Shown: positions 1 to 8,831, counted from the first letter of the stretch. The stretch: 64,000 nt of DNA from Deltaproteobacteria bacterium (GCA_020635195.1 JACKAG010000001.1:124001-188000); one strand, 5' to 3'. Notes: a model not told the origin generated them from the letters alone. Translations and numbers: made by a program.

Positions 1-196
1 TTTCGTGCAAAACTCTGGTCGGATCTCCCTGTGGCAGGAATTCTTCGGGCTCTGATAAGATCATAGCCTGCCCTTTCAGAGCGCGGATGGAGCCAATTAC
101 CGGGCGTTCGCGCGCATTCAGGTGAGAATATTCTGTCAAAAGAAAGGAAGCTGTCAGCAATGGGAGGAACAGGTATGGAGCTACAGAGCGTCTCAT
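1..196 (-). CDS. Exported protein with FecR-like start (3' end outside window)
   Basis: Only the first 65 codons are inside the window. The start is an ATG at 194-196 preceded on the minus strand by GGAGAGGG. The N-terminus is a signal peptide (MRRSVAPYLFLPLLTASFLL) followed by a segment reading GSIRALKGQAMILSE. That resembles the opening strand of FecR-type domains, in which a short 'G-x-V-xx-x-x-G-x-A/V' pattern follows the signal peptide. It would be periplasmic or envelope-anchored. Too little is present to name a function. The same fold family may recur in the gene at 7578-8807. Confidence 0.55.
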   Translation of the reverse strand, partial: MRRSVAPYLFLPLLTASFLLTEYSHLNARERPVIGSIRALKGQAMILSEPEEFLPQGDPTRVLHE

Positions 197-374
197 CAAT
201 AACCCTCTCCGTATTTTCCGGTCAACTGCAAACAGAAGCCGGAAAGGTGATTCTGGACCATTTTGATGATGCTATCTGCTGTCCGGATTAACGAATGTAC
301 CGGGATAGTCTTCAGCATCCCTCTTTACAGGATACACTGCCCGGTCACGAAAGCTGAAGAAGCCTGGAAGATAT

Positions 375-860
375 TCAGTGATGCAGGGATGTCATGAGGT
401 AGGTTTGCAGACCTAGTCTTTCAATATGTCCCAGCTGTTGCTCCAGCCAGAATGTATGATCTTCCTCAGTGTCTTTCAGCAGGCGAGTAAAAATATGGCT
501 CGTCGTAAAATCCTGTGCGGTTTCACAGTATGTAATGGCTTTTCGCAGATGGTCGGCGACTTCGTATTCAAGGGCGAGGTCGTTTTTCATCATATCAGGA
601 ACTGTCGTTCCTACGCGAAGAGCTGCTGTCTGCCGGAGTTCAGGCTTTCCTCCCAGAAACAGGATTCTTTCCATGACCAGCCTTGCATGGGTTTCTTCAT
701 CGTTCATTTCATGAATCACTCTGTCGTAGAGGCGTGTATATCCCCAGTCCTGATACATCATGGCATGAATGAAAAACTGATCTCTCGCGGCTAATTCCAT
801 CGCCAGGATCTGATTTAAAAAGTCAATGATGGCCTGTTTATCTTTCTGACTTCCTGGCAT
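375..860 (-). CDS. bfr: Bacterioferritin (heme-ligand position changed)
   Basis: Iron-storage ferritin of the bacterioferritin family: 161 residues, close to the usual 158. The Met at 858-860 is chosen because CTAAGGAAG lies just upstream; a longer reading begins 15 codons earlier without such a site. The four-helix ferroxidase ligands are visible: Glu22 in LAMELAARDQ, Glu55 and His58 in NDEETHARL, a Glu in LALEYEVADH, and a Glu and His in EEDHTFWLE. The C-terminus GLQTYLMTSLHH corresponds to the usual GLQNYLQ ending. The residue equal to heme-binding Met52 of E. coli Bfr is Glu56 here, so the usual heme site looks lost. It stands alone between exported-protein genes. Confidence 0.93.
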   Translation of the reverse strand: MPGSQKDKQAIIDFLNQILAMELAARDQFFIHAMMYQDWGYTRLYDRVIHEMNDEETHARLVMERILFLGGKPELRQTAALRVGTTVPDMMKNDLALEYEVADHLRKAITYCETAQDFTTSHIFTRLLKDTEEDHTFWLEQQLGHIERLGLQTYLMTSLHH

Positions 861-1228
861 TGATGCTTCCTTAGTCTTTGATATGATGGCTGATACACTC
901 AGCACTTATTCTTCTTTGCTGACTTTACGATTCGGAAAAGGCCCTGCGGGAACCATGTCCGGCAGGAGAGGTCTGACCTTATGACAAGCCGCTATTAAAT
1001 TCAAGCATGGACAGTTTGCTTTTCATTCGGGCTGGCTCATCTGGCTATTAAAAGGCGATGCTAACAGCGATTTCTGCTTTTTTCACTGGTTCTTTGCAGG
1101 TTATACTAACTTTCCTGGGTCTGGAGCAGCGCAGCATTCAGGGCAGGCGGGACAACAATACCACAGCCAGCGTGGATTCCCGGGCTCAGCTGGTTGAAGG
1201 AGGATGGCTGCCGCGAGGTTTAAGTATT
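861..1228. other. Divergent intergenic region, bfr / transglycosylase
   Basis: This holds the upstream regions of two divergent genes. The frame of the downstream transglycosylase stays open back to an ATG at 1058, but the extension lacks a ribosome site and would bury the signal peptide, so it is treated as untranslated. A purine-rich AAGGAGG at 1198-1204 abuts a 12-codon frame that overlaps the real start; its spacing is too tight to be convincing. I see no strong -35/-10 pair in either direction. Confidence 0.4.
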
Positions 1229-2800
1229 ATGTCAATCCTTAAGAAGAAGCGCTGCCCGGTTTTGATCGGAAGTGGTATTTTATTGATGACCCAGTGTCAG
1301 ACCACAAATTCCGATTTATCTGACGCCGTTCTGCCTCCTTACAAGCTCGAAACATACAATTCTGCCAGTTACACAGAACATGAAGCTCAGAAAGAGGTTG
1401 AATCTTTCAGGCCCGATCAGCAAAGGCCGCACACTCCCTTTGACCTTGAACCATGGACAGAACGTCCGGAAGTTCACTTCTGGATACAGCATTTTTCTGG
1501 GCCGGGGCGCCCTGCTTTTGAAAGACAGCTTCAGCGGGGAGAAGAGCTACGTCCCATTATAGAGTCCATTTTGAGTGATAAGGGTCTTCCCACTGATCTC
1601 TATTATCTGGCTTTGATCGAAAGTGGTTTCCGCCCGGAAGCACGTTCTCATAAAGCGGCTGTTGGTGTCTGGCAGTTTATGGCGGGGACAGGACAGCGTT
1701 ACGGGCTTCGCAGGAACGCCTATCTGGATGAGAGGAGAGATCCTGTCAGAGCGACGATTGCTGCATCCGCTTACCTTTCTGATCTTTACAGGGCGTTTCA
1801 GTCCTGGTTTCTGGCGCTCTCTGCTTACTCCACAGGGGAAGGGCGCGTCCTGACTGCGGTGATGAAGCATGAAACCAGGAATTTCTGGAAACTTTCAGAA
1901 AAGAAAGCATTTTCTGCTGAAACAAGGGAGTATATCCCCAAATTTATTGCTGCGGCATGGGTTGCCAGAAATGCAGAACGCTATGGGGTGCGCTTACCGA
2001 CCGCAGAAGCCTGGCCGGAGCTGCATGGAGTGACCGTGCCCTCTGGAGTGAGCCTCGATACTGTAGGAGAGCTCATTGCTATGACTTCCCAGAGTATCAG
2101 GCGCTATAATCCGCATTTGCTGCAGGGTATGGTTCCTCCCGGGACCAGCAGCTATTCTTTATGGCTTCCAAGAGAGAAGGTCAGTCATCAGGCCGAGCTG
2201 GCATTATTGCGTGTCAGATCCCGGGGGACTCCGGATTCAGGGCTTTACCTGGATGATGATCAGTACAGGGTTCGCGCTGGTGACAATCTCTCTGCGATTG
2301 CAGGGATGTTTGGTGTGACGGTAGCAGCGCTCAGGCGCTTCAATGAGTTGCCTTCGGACCGTTTGTTATTGGGTCAGGTTCTTCGTATCCCTCTGGGAAA
2401 AACAGCAAAAGTTCGTTCTGTTAAGTCAGCTAAGACAGCCAGGAAAATGGTTGGCAGTGCCAACTCAGGGAAACGTAATCATTATGTCGTCAGGCCAGGA
2501 GATAGCTTGTCTGTGATTGCATCGGCTCATGGTCTGAGTGTCCGTGAAGTCAGGGAGCTTAACCGACTTCGGGGGAATTTTATCCGTCCTGGTCAGCGTC
2601 TTACTCTGTTTCAGAGCTCATCTTCTTCTGGCTCCAGGGCTGTTACAGATGAGTTGTCCGGAAGCAGGATTTATAAAGTCCGTCGAGGTGATACTCTGAA
2701 CCGGATTGCGACAAAGTTTGGACTTCATCCCGGAGAGCTGAAAAAAATAAATCATCTGAGATCCAGCCTGATTCTCCCTGGGCAAATCCTGAAGGTCTGA
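1229..2800 (+). CDS. mltD: Membrane-bound lytic transglycosylase with three LysM domains (MltD-like)
   Basis: Cleaves peptidoglycan glycan strands non-hydrolytically at the cell envelope. The start ATG at 1229 gives 523 residues opening with MSILKKKRCPVLIGSG and a probable lipobox ending MTQC, with Gln at -1 where Gly or Ala is usual. The SLT domain spans roughly residues 95-260: catalytic Glu131 sits in ALIESGF, followed by AVGVWQFM and ALSAYSTGEGRV, the usual order for MltD. Three LysM domains follow at about 346-390, 418-461 and 482-523, each with a (V/R)(R/P)xGD(N/S/T)L core, so the protein ends in glycan-binding modules. The order lipobox, SLT, LysM and the length match MltD. The maiA gene follows 51 bases later on the same strand. 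Confidence 0.9.
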   Translation: MSILKKKRCPVLIGSGILLMTQCQTTNSDLSDAVLPPYKLETYNSASYTEHEAQKEVESFRPDQQRPHTPFDLEPWTERPEVHFWIQHFSGPGRPAFERQLQRGEELRPIIESILSDKGLPTDLYYLALIESGFRPEARSHKAAVGVWQFMAGTGQRYGLRRNAYLDERRDPVRATIAASAYLSDLYRAFQSWFLALSAYSTGEGRVLTAVMKHETRNFWKLSEKKAFSAETREYIPKFIAAAWVARNAERYGVRLPTAEAWPELHGVTVPSGVSLDTVGELIAMTSQSIRRYNPHLLQGMVPPGTSSYSLWLPREKVSHQAELALLRVRSRGTPDSGLYLDDDQYRVRAGDNLSAIAGMFGVTVAALRRFNELPSDRLLLGQVLRIPLGKTAKVRSVKSAKTARKMVGSANSGKRNHYVVRPGDSLSVIASAHGLSVREVRELNRLRGNFIRPGQRLTLFQSSSSSGSRAVTDELSGSRIYKVRRGDTLNRIATKFGLHPGELKKINHLRSSLILPGQILKV

Positions 2801-2851
2801 GAGGATTTTGTGGATTTCTGGCGCAGGTTTTTCTGTTAGCGGGAGGCTGTT

Positions 2852-3478
2852 ATGCCGATGACGCTGTATCACTATTACCGATCTTCCTGTTCCTGGCGGG
2901 TCAGATGGGGTTTTGCTTTTAAAAAGCAGGAGCTTAATCTGATTCCGCTCAGTCTTCCGGATCATGAGCAGGAAGATGCCAGCTATCTTGCAAAAAACCC
3001 ATCTGGCTTTGTTCCGTCCCTGGAGATTGGGGCAGAATATTATGGGGAGTCTCTGGCGATTCTTGAGTGGCTGGAAGAAACCGTGCCTGAGCCTTCTTTC
3101 TTTCCCCGGAAGCCGGAAGAACGTCTGCTGGTCAGACAGCTGTCGATGACGATTGCATCCGGAATTCAGCCTTTACAGAATCTGGCTGTGCAGCGTTTTG
3201 TCGCACGGGAACAGCCGGAGCGTCTGAGCTGGGCCCGTCACTGGATCAGGCGTGGTTTCAGTTCTTATGAAACTCTGATCATGAAGAAGAGCGGCGAGTA
3301 CAGTTTTCGCGATCAGCTTACTCTCGCAGACCTTTGCCTGATTCCTCAGGTGTATAATGCCAGGCGTTTTGGCGTGGAAATGGAAGAGTTTCCAAAAATC
3401 TCTAAAATATTCGATAATTGTATGAAAAGAGCCGACTGCATCAGCACAGCACCGGAACAATATCAGCCATGCGTTTAG
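2852..3478 (+). CDS. maiA: Maleylacetoacetate isomerase (zeta-class GST family)
   Basis: Glutathione-dependent cis-trans isomerase of tyrosine/homogentisate breakdown, converting maleylacetoacetate to fumarylacetoacetate in the cytoplasm. The 208 residues match the family length. The signature SSCSWRVR lies at residues 11-18 and carries the glutathione-activating Ser/Cys pair. The thioredoxin-fold VPSLEIG and ESLAILEWLEE segments follow, then the helical domain with IQPLQNLAVQ, TLADLCLIPQVYNARRF and a short C-terminal helix. No other homogentisate-pathway gene is in the window, so the role could be general maleyl-compound or GST chemistry. Confidence 0.88.
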   Translation: MPMTLYHYYRSSCSWRVRWGFAFKKQELNLIPLSLPDHEQEDASYLAKNPSGFVPSLEIGAEYYGESLAILEWLEETVPEPSFFPRKPEERLLVRQLSMTIASGIQPLQNLAVQRFVAREQPERLSWARHWIRRGFSSYETLIMKKSGEYSFRDQLTLADLCLIPQVYNARRFGVEMEEFPKISKIFDNCMKRADCISTAPEQYQPCV

Positions 3479-3498
3479 GTTGTGCATGAGGCAGTTAC

Positions 3499-3515
3499 GC
3501 TCAGAGACTCTGAGC
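3499..3515. terminator. Perfect 7-bp hairpin between convergent genes
   Basis: GCTCAGA and TCTGAGC pair perfectly around a three-base loop, 21 bases after the maiA stop and between two converging genes. It is followed on the + strand by only three T residues, so termination is plausible but not typical. Confidence 0.45.
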
Positions 3516-3575
3516 TTTGACCTCCCTGCTGACTAAGCCAGAGTCTGTTGCTGGATAAGATAAAACGGAGAAGGC

Positions 3576-4274
3576 TCAATGGGGCAGAAATTTTTCATAC
3601 ATTTGCAGAACTGAGTCGAAGTCAATCGCAGTAAGGTTGTTTGTACTGTAACGATATTTGCCAAAGATAAGGTGCTCTTTTGAGTCGCTCAGGCTTCCTG
3701 TCCATCTCGGCTTACTGAAAGGGAGCTGCTTTAAGTGATCATGGCTCAGATAGATACATGAACGATAACCGGGGCCTTTATGTATCATGCTGATGATATT
3801 GAAAAATTCAGGATCTGTCTCGCAGCTTTCGCAATATTTCCATTTGTGCCTGGGTTCCTGTTTTGCCTCATTTTCCTGAAGACAGCTGTCACAATAGCTG
3901 ACAACCCTGATCTTATCTGCCAGCAGATATCGGAAACTCAGATGTTTGCGATATGCCGGATTTGTCGCAATGGATAAGAACAGTTTGTTTTTCATCGCAA
4001 ATAAAGCACGTTTTTTTTCTTTTGTGTCTGCTCTCCTTGCGTAGCTGGTCAGCATCAGAGCATTCATGATTTTATAGTTCAGAATCCTTTCGGTTTTGCT
4101 CATGTTTGCATAGCTTTCAAAAGCAGAACCAAAACGGAGGAATTCTTTTTCACGGGATTCAGATGAAAAGCGGGTCAGGATGAGATCTCCTGCAATCCGC
4201 AGATGGATAGAGCCAGGAGGTAATTTTTTAGCAACTTTTCTGTCTGGCGTCTTACGAGAGACTCGGGCTTCCAT
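3576..4274 (-). CDS. Unknown protein with a four-cysteine, zinc-ribbon-like insert
   Basis: A 232-residue protein I do not recognise. The ATG at 4272-4274 has GAGGAGAG on its 5' side. There is no signal peptide or membrane segment, so it is probably cytoplasmic. The first half is basic and helical. In the middle two CxxC knuckles (YCDSCLQ and YCESCET) lie about 20 residues apart with a basic HKWK stretch between them, a spacing suited to binding one zinc ion. The C-terminal third is rich in aromatic and basic residues (GKYRYSTNN). It stands alone on the minus strand downstream of the LolC/E gene, 193 bases away. Nucleic-acid binding is possible but not shown. Confidence 0.7.
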   Translation of the reverse strand: MEARVSRKTPDRKVAKKLPPGSIHLRIAGDLILTRFSSESREKEFLRFGSAFESYANMSKTERILNYKIMNALMLTSYARRADTKEKKRALFAMKNKLFLSIATNPAYRKHLSFRYLLADKIRVVSYCDSCLQENEAKQEPRHKWKYCESCETDPEFFNIISMIHKGPGYRSCIYLSHDHLKQLPFSKPRWTGSLSDSKEHLIFGKYRYSTNNLTAIDFDSVLQMYEKFLPH

Positions 4275-4467
4275 ATGCTCTCCTCAGTCTGGGGAGAAAA
4301 AATCTGAATTTAAACACTCAGTCGCAGAGCAAGGATAGCACAGAGTGGCTGGCTGTCAATCATCCAGAATAGCCTGGAATTTCGTTAAAATTATGAGTTA
4401 TCGCAAGATCGGACAAAGCGGAATCTGCTTCCAAAAAATGCTTGCCGTGGTCAGGCTGAGCTTTGTT

Positions 4468-5721
4468 TCATCTGCTGTCTGTCAGTCCCCGAACAGGGGT
4501 GACTCTTGTCGCACGGAGTGCCGGATATAAGCCGGCTAAGATGGCAATGACCAGACCTGCAATCGAAACCCCTGTGTAGACGCGCCAGTCGTAGCTGACA
4601 GGAAGGGTCGAAAGCAGGTAAATGTCTGGTAATTTTATGAATGGTGTTTGCTCCAGAATACGGGCAAAAACAAAGGCTAAGATCAGACCTGCAAAACCCC
4701 CTGCCATCCCTATAAAAAGAGATTGTTTGACAAAAATCATCAGTATTTGTCTGTTGTTTGCTCCAAGGGCCTTCAATAGTGCGATGTCCCGTTGCTTCTG
4801 AGTCACAGAGACAAATAATGTCGTCAGAATGTTAAAACTTGCTACGAATGCAACAAGAGCAACAATCAGCCCGATCACCTTTCGTTCATTCTGCATGGCT
4901 TCAAAAACATTTTTGTTGAATGCCTGCCATTGCTTGACGGTGACTTCGGGAAACTGTTCGGATATAAGGGATGCAATTTCTGGGCTTTTATCAGGGTTTT
5001 TTAGACCAATTTCAATCCCCGTGACAATATTTTTCAGATTAAATAATTGCTGAGCAGCAGGAATACTGAGCAAAGCAAGCTTGTCGTCATAATGTTGTAA
5101 GCCGGAATCATAAAGGCCGACCAGGTGGAAACGCCGCAACTCTCCCATAAGATCATCAGGGCCTGAGCCGGGTGAGATCAGCTGAACATCATCGCCAGGT
5201 TGTGCCTGCATGACAGAAGCAAGTCCTTTTCCCAGAATAATGGAGGGGACTTCTGGCAGGGGTTTTCCTTCTGCAACGTCGTTGATTTCTGTCTGAAGCT
5301 GATCCATTGCGGAGGGAGGAGAGATCATATTATCGAGTTTTTGCACACTCTCGCGTAAGTCCGGAGAAATTCCCCGAACCAGCATAGAATGAATCAGATA
5401 GTCTTTTCGTCCCATGGTTTCAAAGTGAACAAAAGGAGCAGAGCCTGTGATATATGTTCCGAAATTTTCTGAAATCCCACGGCGCCAGATGTCAGGGCTT
5501 TTTAGTCCCTCCGGAAAACGGTAGATCATAATATGCGCATTTGCACTCAGAAAACGATTTCTGAGCTCATCCTGAAAGCCATTGATCACGGATAAAACGA
5601 CAATCATAGCTGCGACACCAATGGCAATGCCTGTGACACAGAGGGCAGAAATCCACGAAAAAAAGCGACTGGATTGACTGGCTAAAAGATAACGACAGGC
5701 AATAAAAGATGTGAGGTTCAT
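4468..5721 (-). CDS. lolC: Lipoprotein-releasing ABC permease, LolC/LolE family
   Basis: Inner-membrane subunit that, with the LolD ATPase, releases outer-membrane lipoproteins to LolA. The 417 residues match LolC/E. The pattern is one N-terminal membrane helix (CVTGIAIGVAAMIVVLSVI), a periplasmic domain of about 240 residues, then three helices at roughly 275-300, 325-350 and 380-405. The FtsX-type loop TQKQRDIALLKALGANNRQI is the region that contacts the ATPase, and the end GLYPALRATRVTPVRGL is typical. No LolD ATPase or second permease is beside it; hemB lies 58 bases upstream on the same strand. Many bacteria use a single LolF-type permease as a homodimer, which would fit. The exact C/E/F name is uncertain. 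Confidence 0.85.
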   Translation of the reverse strand: MNLTSFIACRYLLASQSSRFFSWISALCVTGIAIGVAAMIVVLSVINGFQDELRNRFLSANAHIMIYRFPEGLKSPDIWRRGISENFGTYITGSAPFVHFETMGRKDYLIHSMLVRGISPDLRESVQKLDNMISPPSAMDQLQTEINDVAEGKPLPEVPSIILGKGLASVMQAQPGDDVQLISPGSGPDDLMGELRRFHLVGLYDSGLQHYDDKLALLSIPAAQQLFNLKNIVTGIEIGLKNPDKSPEIASLISEQFPEVTVKQWQAFNKNVFEAMQNERKVIGLIVALVAFVASFNILTTLFVSVTQKQRDIALLKALGANNRQILMIFVKQSLFIGMAGGFAGLILAFVFARILEQTPFIKLPDIYLLSTLPVSYDWRVYTGVSIAGLVIAILAGLYPALRATRVTPVRGLTDSR

Positions 5722-5779
5722 AGCATTGTCCCAGGTGCTTTCCGGTAGCTAAACTAACCGGAGCTCAGTGTATGTTGTG

Positions 5780-6817
5780 TCAGAGCTTCCGGGATAAAAA
5801 AGATAACTGATGCTCCCGGAGCCATCTGGCTGCATCCATCGCAAAATAACTGAAAATGCCATCACAGCCAGCTCTTTTAAAGGCCAGAAGGGTTTCCAGG
5901 ACCGTCTTTCGCTCGTCCAGCCATCCGGCCCGAAACGCTGCCTTTTGCATGGCATATTCTCCGCTGACCTGGTAAGCAAGGAGTGGAACCTGAAATGTAT
6001 CACGAACTCTTGCGATCACGTCAAGGTATGGTCCTCCGGGCTTGACCATGACAAGGTCGGCACCTTCCTTCAGGTCGAGTGCTACTTCAGTTAGCGCCTC
6101 ACGCCCATTGGCGGGGTCCATCTGAAAGGTATCTTTTGGGCTGCCTTTGAGGTTTGCGGCAGAGCCAACAGCATCCCGGAATGGGCCATAATAACAGGAA
6201 GCATATTTAGCAGAGTATGCCAGAATTTTTGTTCTGATAAACGCCTGATCATCAAGTCCCTGACGGATCGCAGCAATTCTGCCGTCCATCATATCTGAAG
6301 GAGCCACAATATCAGCTCCGGCTCCCGCGTGCGTAAGCGCCTGCTGTTTCAGAAGGGCAAGAGTTTCATCGTTGAGAACATATCCTTTCTCATCAATCAC
6401 CCCATCAAGTCCATGACTGGTATATGGATCAAGAGCAACATCTGTAATCACTCCCAGTTCCGGATACCTGGATTTGACAGCCTGTACTGCTCTTGGAACC
6501 AGTCCGTAGGGGTTATAACTTTCCACAGCATCGGCTGATTTCAGATCCTGGCTTATGACAGGAAAAAGAGCGATTGCAGGGATTCCTGATTCCAGACATG
6601 CTTCCGCTGTTTTCAGCAGTGCTGTCATACCCAGCCTCTGGACACCTGGCATTGAAGGGATGTCTTCGGTCCCTTGCTCCTGATCCAGGACAAAGACAGG
6701 AAGGATCAGATCTGAACTTTGTAGAAAAGTTTCCCGTCGCAGAGCCCTGGAAAATTCAGAGTCCCGCATTCTTCGCATTCTCACCGCAGGAAATGAAGCG
6801 GAAGCGTAAGTTACCAT
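5780..6817 (-). CDS. hemB: Delta-aminolevulinic acid dehydratase (porphobilinogen synthase), Mg-type
   Basis: Condenses two 5-aminolevulinate molecules into porphobilinogen in tetrapyrrole synthesis. The length of 345 residues is normal. The two active-site lysines are visible in AYSAKYASCYYGP and VMVKPGGPYLD. The metal loop reads DVALDPYTSHGLDG: aspartates replace the cysteines of zinc-dependent enzymes, as in the magnesium-dependent Pseudomonas type, and APSDMMDGRI and QVSGEYAM are intact. AGGTGAGAACGAT precedes the ATG at 6817. It is transcribed away from ruvC and is followed by the LolC/E gene after 58 bases, possibly on one transcript. Confidence 0.96.
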   Translation of the reverse strand: MVTYASASFPAVRMRRMRDSEFSRALRRETFLQSSDLILPVFVLDQEQGTEDIPSMPGVQRLGMTALLKTAEACLESGIPAIALFPVISQDLKSADAVESYNPYGLVPRAVQAVKSRYPELGVITDVALDPYTSHGLDGVIDEKGYVLNDETLALLKQQALTHAGAGADIVAPSDMMDGRIAAIRQGLDDQAFIRTKILAYSAKYASCYYGPFRDAVGSAANLKGSPKDTFQMDPANGREALTEVALDLKEGADLVMVKPGGPYLDVIARVRDTFQVPLLAYQVSGEYAMQKAAFRAGWLDERKTVLETLLAFKRAGCDGIFSYFAMDAARWLREHQLSFLSRKL

Positions 6818-6996
6818 ATCGTTCTCACCTGAATAAGGATAATCATGTCCCCGTCAGACACAGGTATCTCACAAAACCAAGACTTGATCATCTTTCTCAT
6901 CTTTGGGAGGATAAGAAAGATGAATCGCGGTTATGGAGGAGAGCATTCTAACATGAATTGTCATGATGGTATTCTTTTGTCAGGACACAAGAACTG

Positions 6997-7497
6997 ATGG
7001 TCAGGATTCTCGGAGTTGACCCAGGCACCAGAATGCTGGGCTTTGGCCTGATCGCCTGCCATGGAAGAGCATCATTTGCGCTGGGGCAGTATCAGACTGT
7101 GGATGCCGGGCTCATCCGTGCAGATGCTTCCGTCTCTGCTCTGACCAGGATTGGATCGATTCATCTGGAGTTTGACAGACTGCTGACAAGACTGAAGCCT
7201 GATTATCTTTTTATTGAAAGTGCTTTTTTCGGTCGAAATCCTCAGTCGGCATTACGTCTGGGGGAAGCGAGAGGCTGTCTGATTGCTGCGGCAGCCCGGA
7301 CAGCCGTACCTCTGACTGAGCTTAGTCCGACTGCGGTCAAAAAAAATATTACCGGAAACGGGCATGCCAGTAAATCTCAGGTTGCTCATTGTGTCCGTTC
7401 TCTTCTGAACATTCATTCTGTTCCTGACTTTCCGTTTGATGTGAGTGACGCTCTTGCTATTGCTCTCTGTGGTGCCCTGCATCTGGCGATGCAGTAG
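6997..7497 (+). CDS. ruvC: Holliday junction endonuclease RuvC
   Basis: Resolves four-way recombination junctions as a dimer together with RuvAB. The 166 residues match the family. All four catalytic acids are present: Asp8 in GVDPGT, Glu74 in FIESAFFG, and Asp148 and Asp151 in FDVSDALAIAL. The SALRLGEARG helix and the HASKSQV loop are also recognisable. The ribosome site is weak: AGGA lies about 12 bases before the ATG. ruvA and ruvB are not adjacent, unlike in many genomes; hemB diverges from the 179-base upstream region. A strong hairpin follows directly at the stop codon. Confidence 0.95.
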   Translation: MVRILGVDPGTRMLGFGLIACHGRASFALGQYQTVDAGLIRADASVSALTRIGSIHLEFDRLLTRLKPDYLFIESAFFGRNPQSALRLGEARGCLIAAAARTAVPLTELSPTAVKKNITGNGHASKSQVAHCVRSLLNIHSVPDFPFDVSDALAIALCGALHLAMQ

Positions 7498-7525
7498 CCC
7501 GGGACTTCTGTTCAGAAATCCCGGG
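7498..7525 (+). terminator. GC-rich hairpin directly after ruvC
   Basis: CCCGGGA pairs with TCCCGGG, and the inside extends with TTC/GAA after one mismatch. The hairpin begins at the base after the ruvC stop and lies between convergent genes. There is no T tract after it, so it may act bidirectionally, be Rho-assisted, or only protect mRNA ends. Confidence 0.5.
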
Positions 7526-7577
7526 AGCTCTCTGTATAGCGGCTCTCAAAATAGCCGTAATTTTCAGTAGTCCCGTC

Positions 7578-8807
7578 TTATTGAGAGCTCCCCGGAAGGA
7601 AATAAATACCAGATACTCCTGATTCAAGAGAACGTCTGACCAGCTCTGTGGTGTTTCCTGAAGATGTAATGGTGAAATGTCTTGTAACGGATCTCAGGTC
7701 AGTCGTGACGGATTGTCTGTTTTCATATGCTGCCGGTATGCTGATGTACCAGCTCCATGTGCCTTTTGTCAGGATGATTTGTGCGTTGTCATAATATTGC
7801 GGCTTAATTTTCTGAAAAGGCCCTGTACTGTCAGATTTTTTGATAAATAGAAAAGGATTATTTTTATAGATTTTTTCTGTCTTCCACCGGAAAGACACCG
7901 GGTATTTTTTTTCTTTTGTAAAGAATGTACTCTGATGAGGAGGCTGTGTCAGGGTGATCGATGTTTCGGACATATGCTCATCATCGTCATCTCTTTTATC
8001 AGATGTCCTGACCTGGAACCATACGGGTTCTGATGCATATAAACCATTTGTACTTTCAATCTGAATAAACCAGCTTCCTTTCTTAAGAATGGGAACGAAA
8101 AAATTTTTATCATACGCTATGTATTTATAAGTTCCCCGCTCTTTATCAGGTCTCCATAGATAGATGAGGTATTGAGGTTTATCATGATGGAGAATGTTTC
8201 TTTCGTCCTGCCAGTAAGCCCAGACCGGAAAAGGGAATGTATCACTGCGGTAATCACCAAGTTTATGAGGTAAAACCAAATGGATAGTTTTTTTTCTATC
8301 GATCGTATAGCTGCTGAACTGAGTGACTGCAGTTATATATGATTTGAGGCTTTCTGTAGAAAGAGATTCTTTTTCCGGATAGTACAGAGCAGATATATTC
8401 TGCCATGCGTCTTTAATCTTGCGCTCTGCCATATTCATCAGCAGATCTGAAAAATCCTGATTTTTTGAGAAAAAATCACTTTGGAAGTAATATTTCTTAT
8501 TTTCGATGTCTTTCAGAACGGAGCTGTGTAGTCTGAAAATATTAGCGTCCCTGAAAAATAAATTCATGCGGTTTTCGTATTTTCTTTTGTCAGAGTAGTA
8601 GTTTAATAGCAGAGTCGAACCTTCTGTTAACTGTACGATTGCGTCACCAGGAAGATTTTGCTTCGAGTGAATTTTTTCCCAGTAAAAATTCCATGGACGG
8701 AGTATAAAAACATGTCCGCTTACAGATTCTGCATAGTAAAAGACATTTTCTGCCTTTAAAAAGGATGGCATCAATATGATTGCACATATTATGATTTTGT
8801 AAATCAA
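7578..8807 (-). CDS. Exported FecR-domain-like protein, divergent from the motor genes
   Basis: A 409-residue protein with a signal peptide (MIYKIIICAIILMPSFLKA) and TTG start; GGTGG lies five bases upstream. Residues about 25-70 read VSGHVFILRP, then NLPGDAIVQLTEGSTLLLNY. This fits a FecR-like beta domain, where 'xGdxIxTxxxSxaxLxf' follows an SGxVxV strand. Two later segments (about 185-275 and 290-385) have the PxxxSxF, vxFxWK and LxxGxWxWxI rhythm of the Ig/Fn3-like modules that often accompany FecR domains in large envelope proteins. It would lie in the periplasm. It is AT-rich like the island it faces and shares a 131-base divergent control region with it, so a partnership is suggested but not shown. 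Confidence 0.7.
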   Translation of the reverse strand: MIYKIIICAIILMPSFLKAENVFYYAESVSGHVFILRPWNFYWEKIHSKQNLPGDAIVQLTEGSTLLLNYYSDKRKYENRMNLFFRDANIFRLHSSVLKDIENKKYYFQSDFFSKNQDFSDLLMNMAERKIKDAWQNISALYYPEKESLSTESLKSYITAVTQFSSYTIDRKKTIHLVLPHKLGDYRSDTFPFPVWAYWQDERNILHHDKPQYLIYLWRPDKERGTYKYIAYDKNFFVPILKKGSWFIQIESTNGLYASEPVWFQVRTSDKRDDDDEHMSETSITLTQPPHQSTFFTKEKKYPVSFRWKTEKIYKNNPFLFIKKSDSTGPFQKIKPQYYDNAQIILTKGTWSWYISIPAAYENRQSVTTDLRSVTRHFTITSSGNTTELVRRSLESGVSGIYFLPGSSQ

Positions 8808-8817
8808 TAGACCACCG

Positions 8818-8831
8818 TTTTTCCGGAAAAA
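8818..8831. promoter_or_regulatory. Perfect 14-bp palindrome in divergent region
   Basis: TTTTTCCGGAAAAA is a perfect palindrome 10 bases upstream of the FecR-like start codon. It lies where an operator for the minus-strand gene could sit. With the second inverted repeat at 8836-8855 it makes the 131-base divergent region look controlled. No regulator gene is adjacent. Confidence 0.4.

Noticed and set aside
1058..1228. Upstream extension of the MltD-like reading frame from an ATG at 1058
   Set aside because: It would put 57 residues before the signal peptide and lipobox and has no ribosome site.
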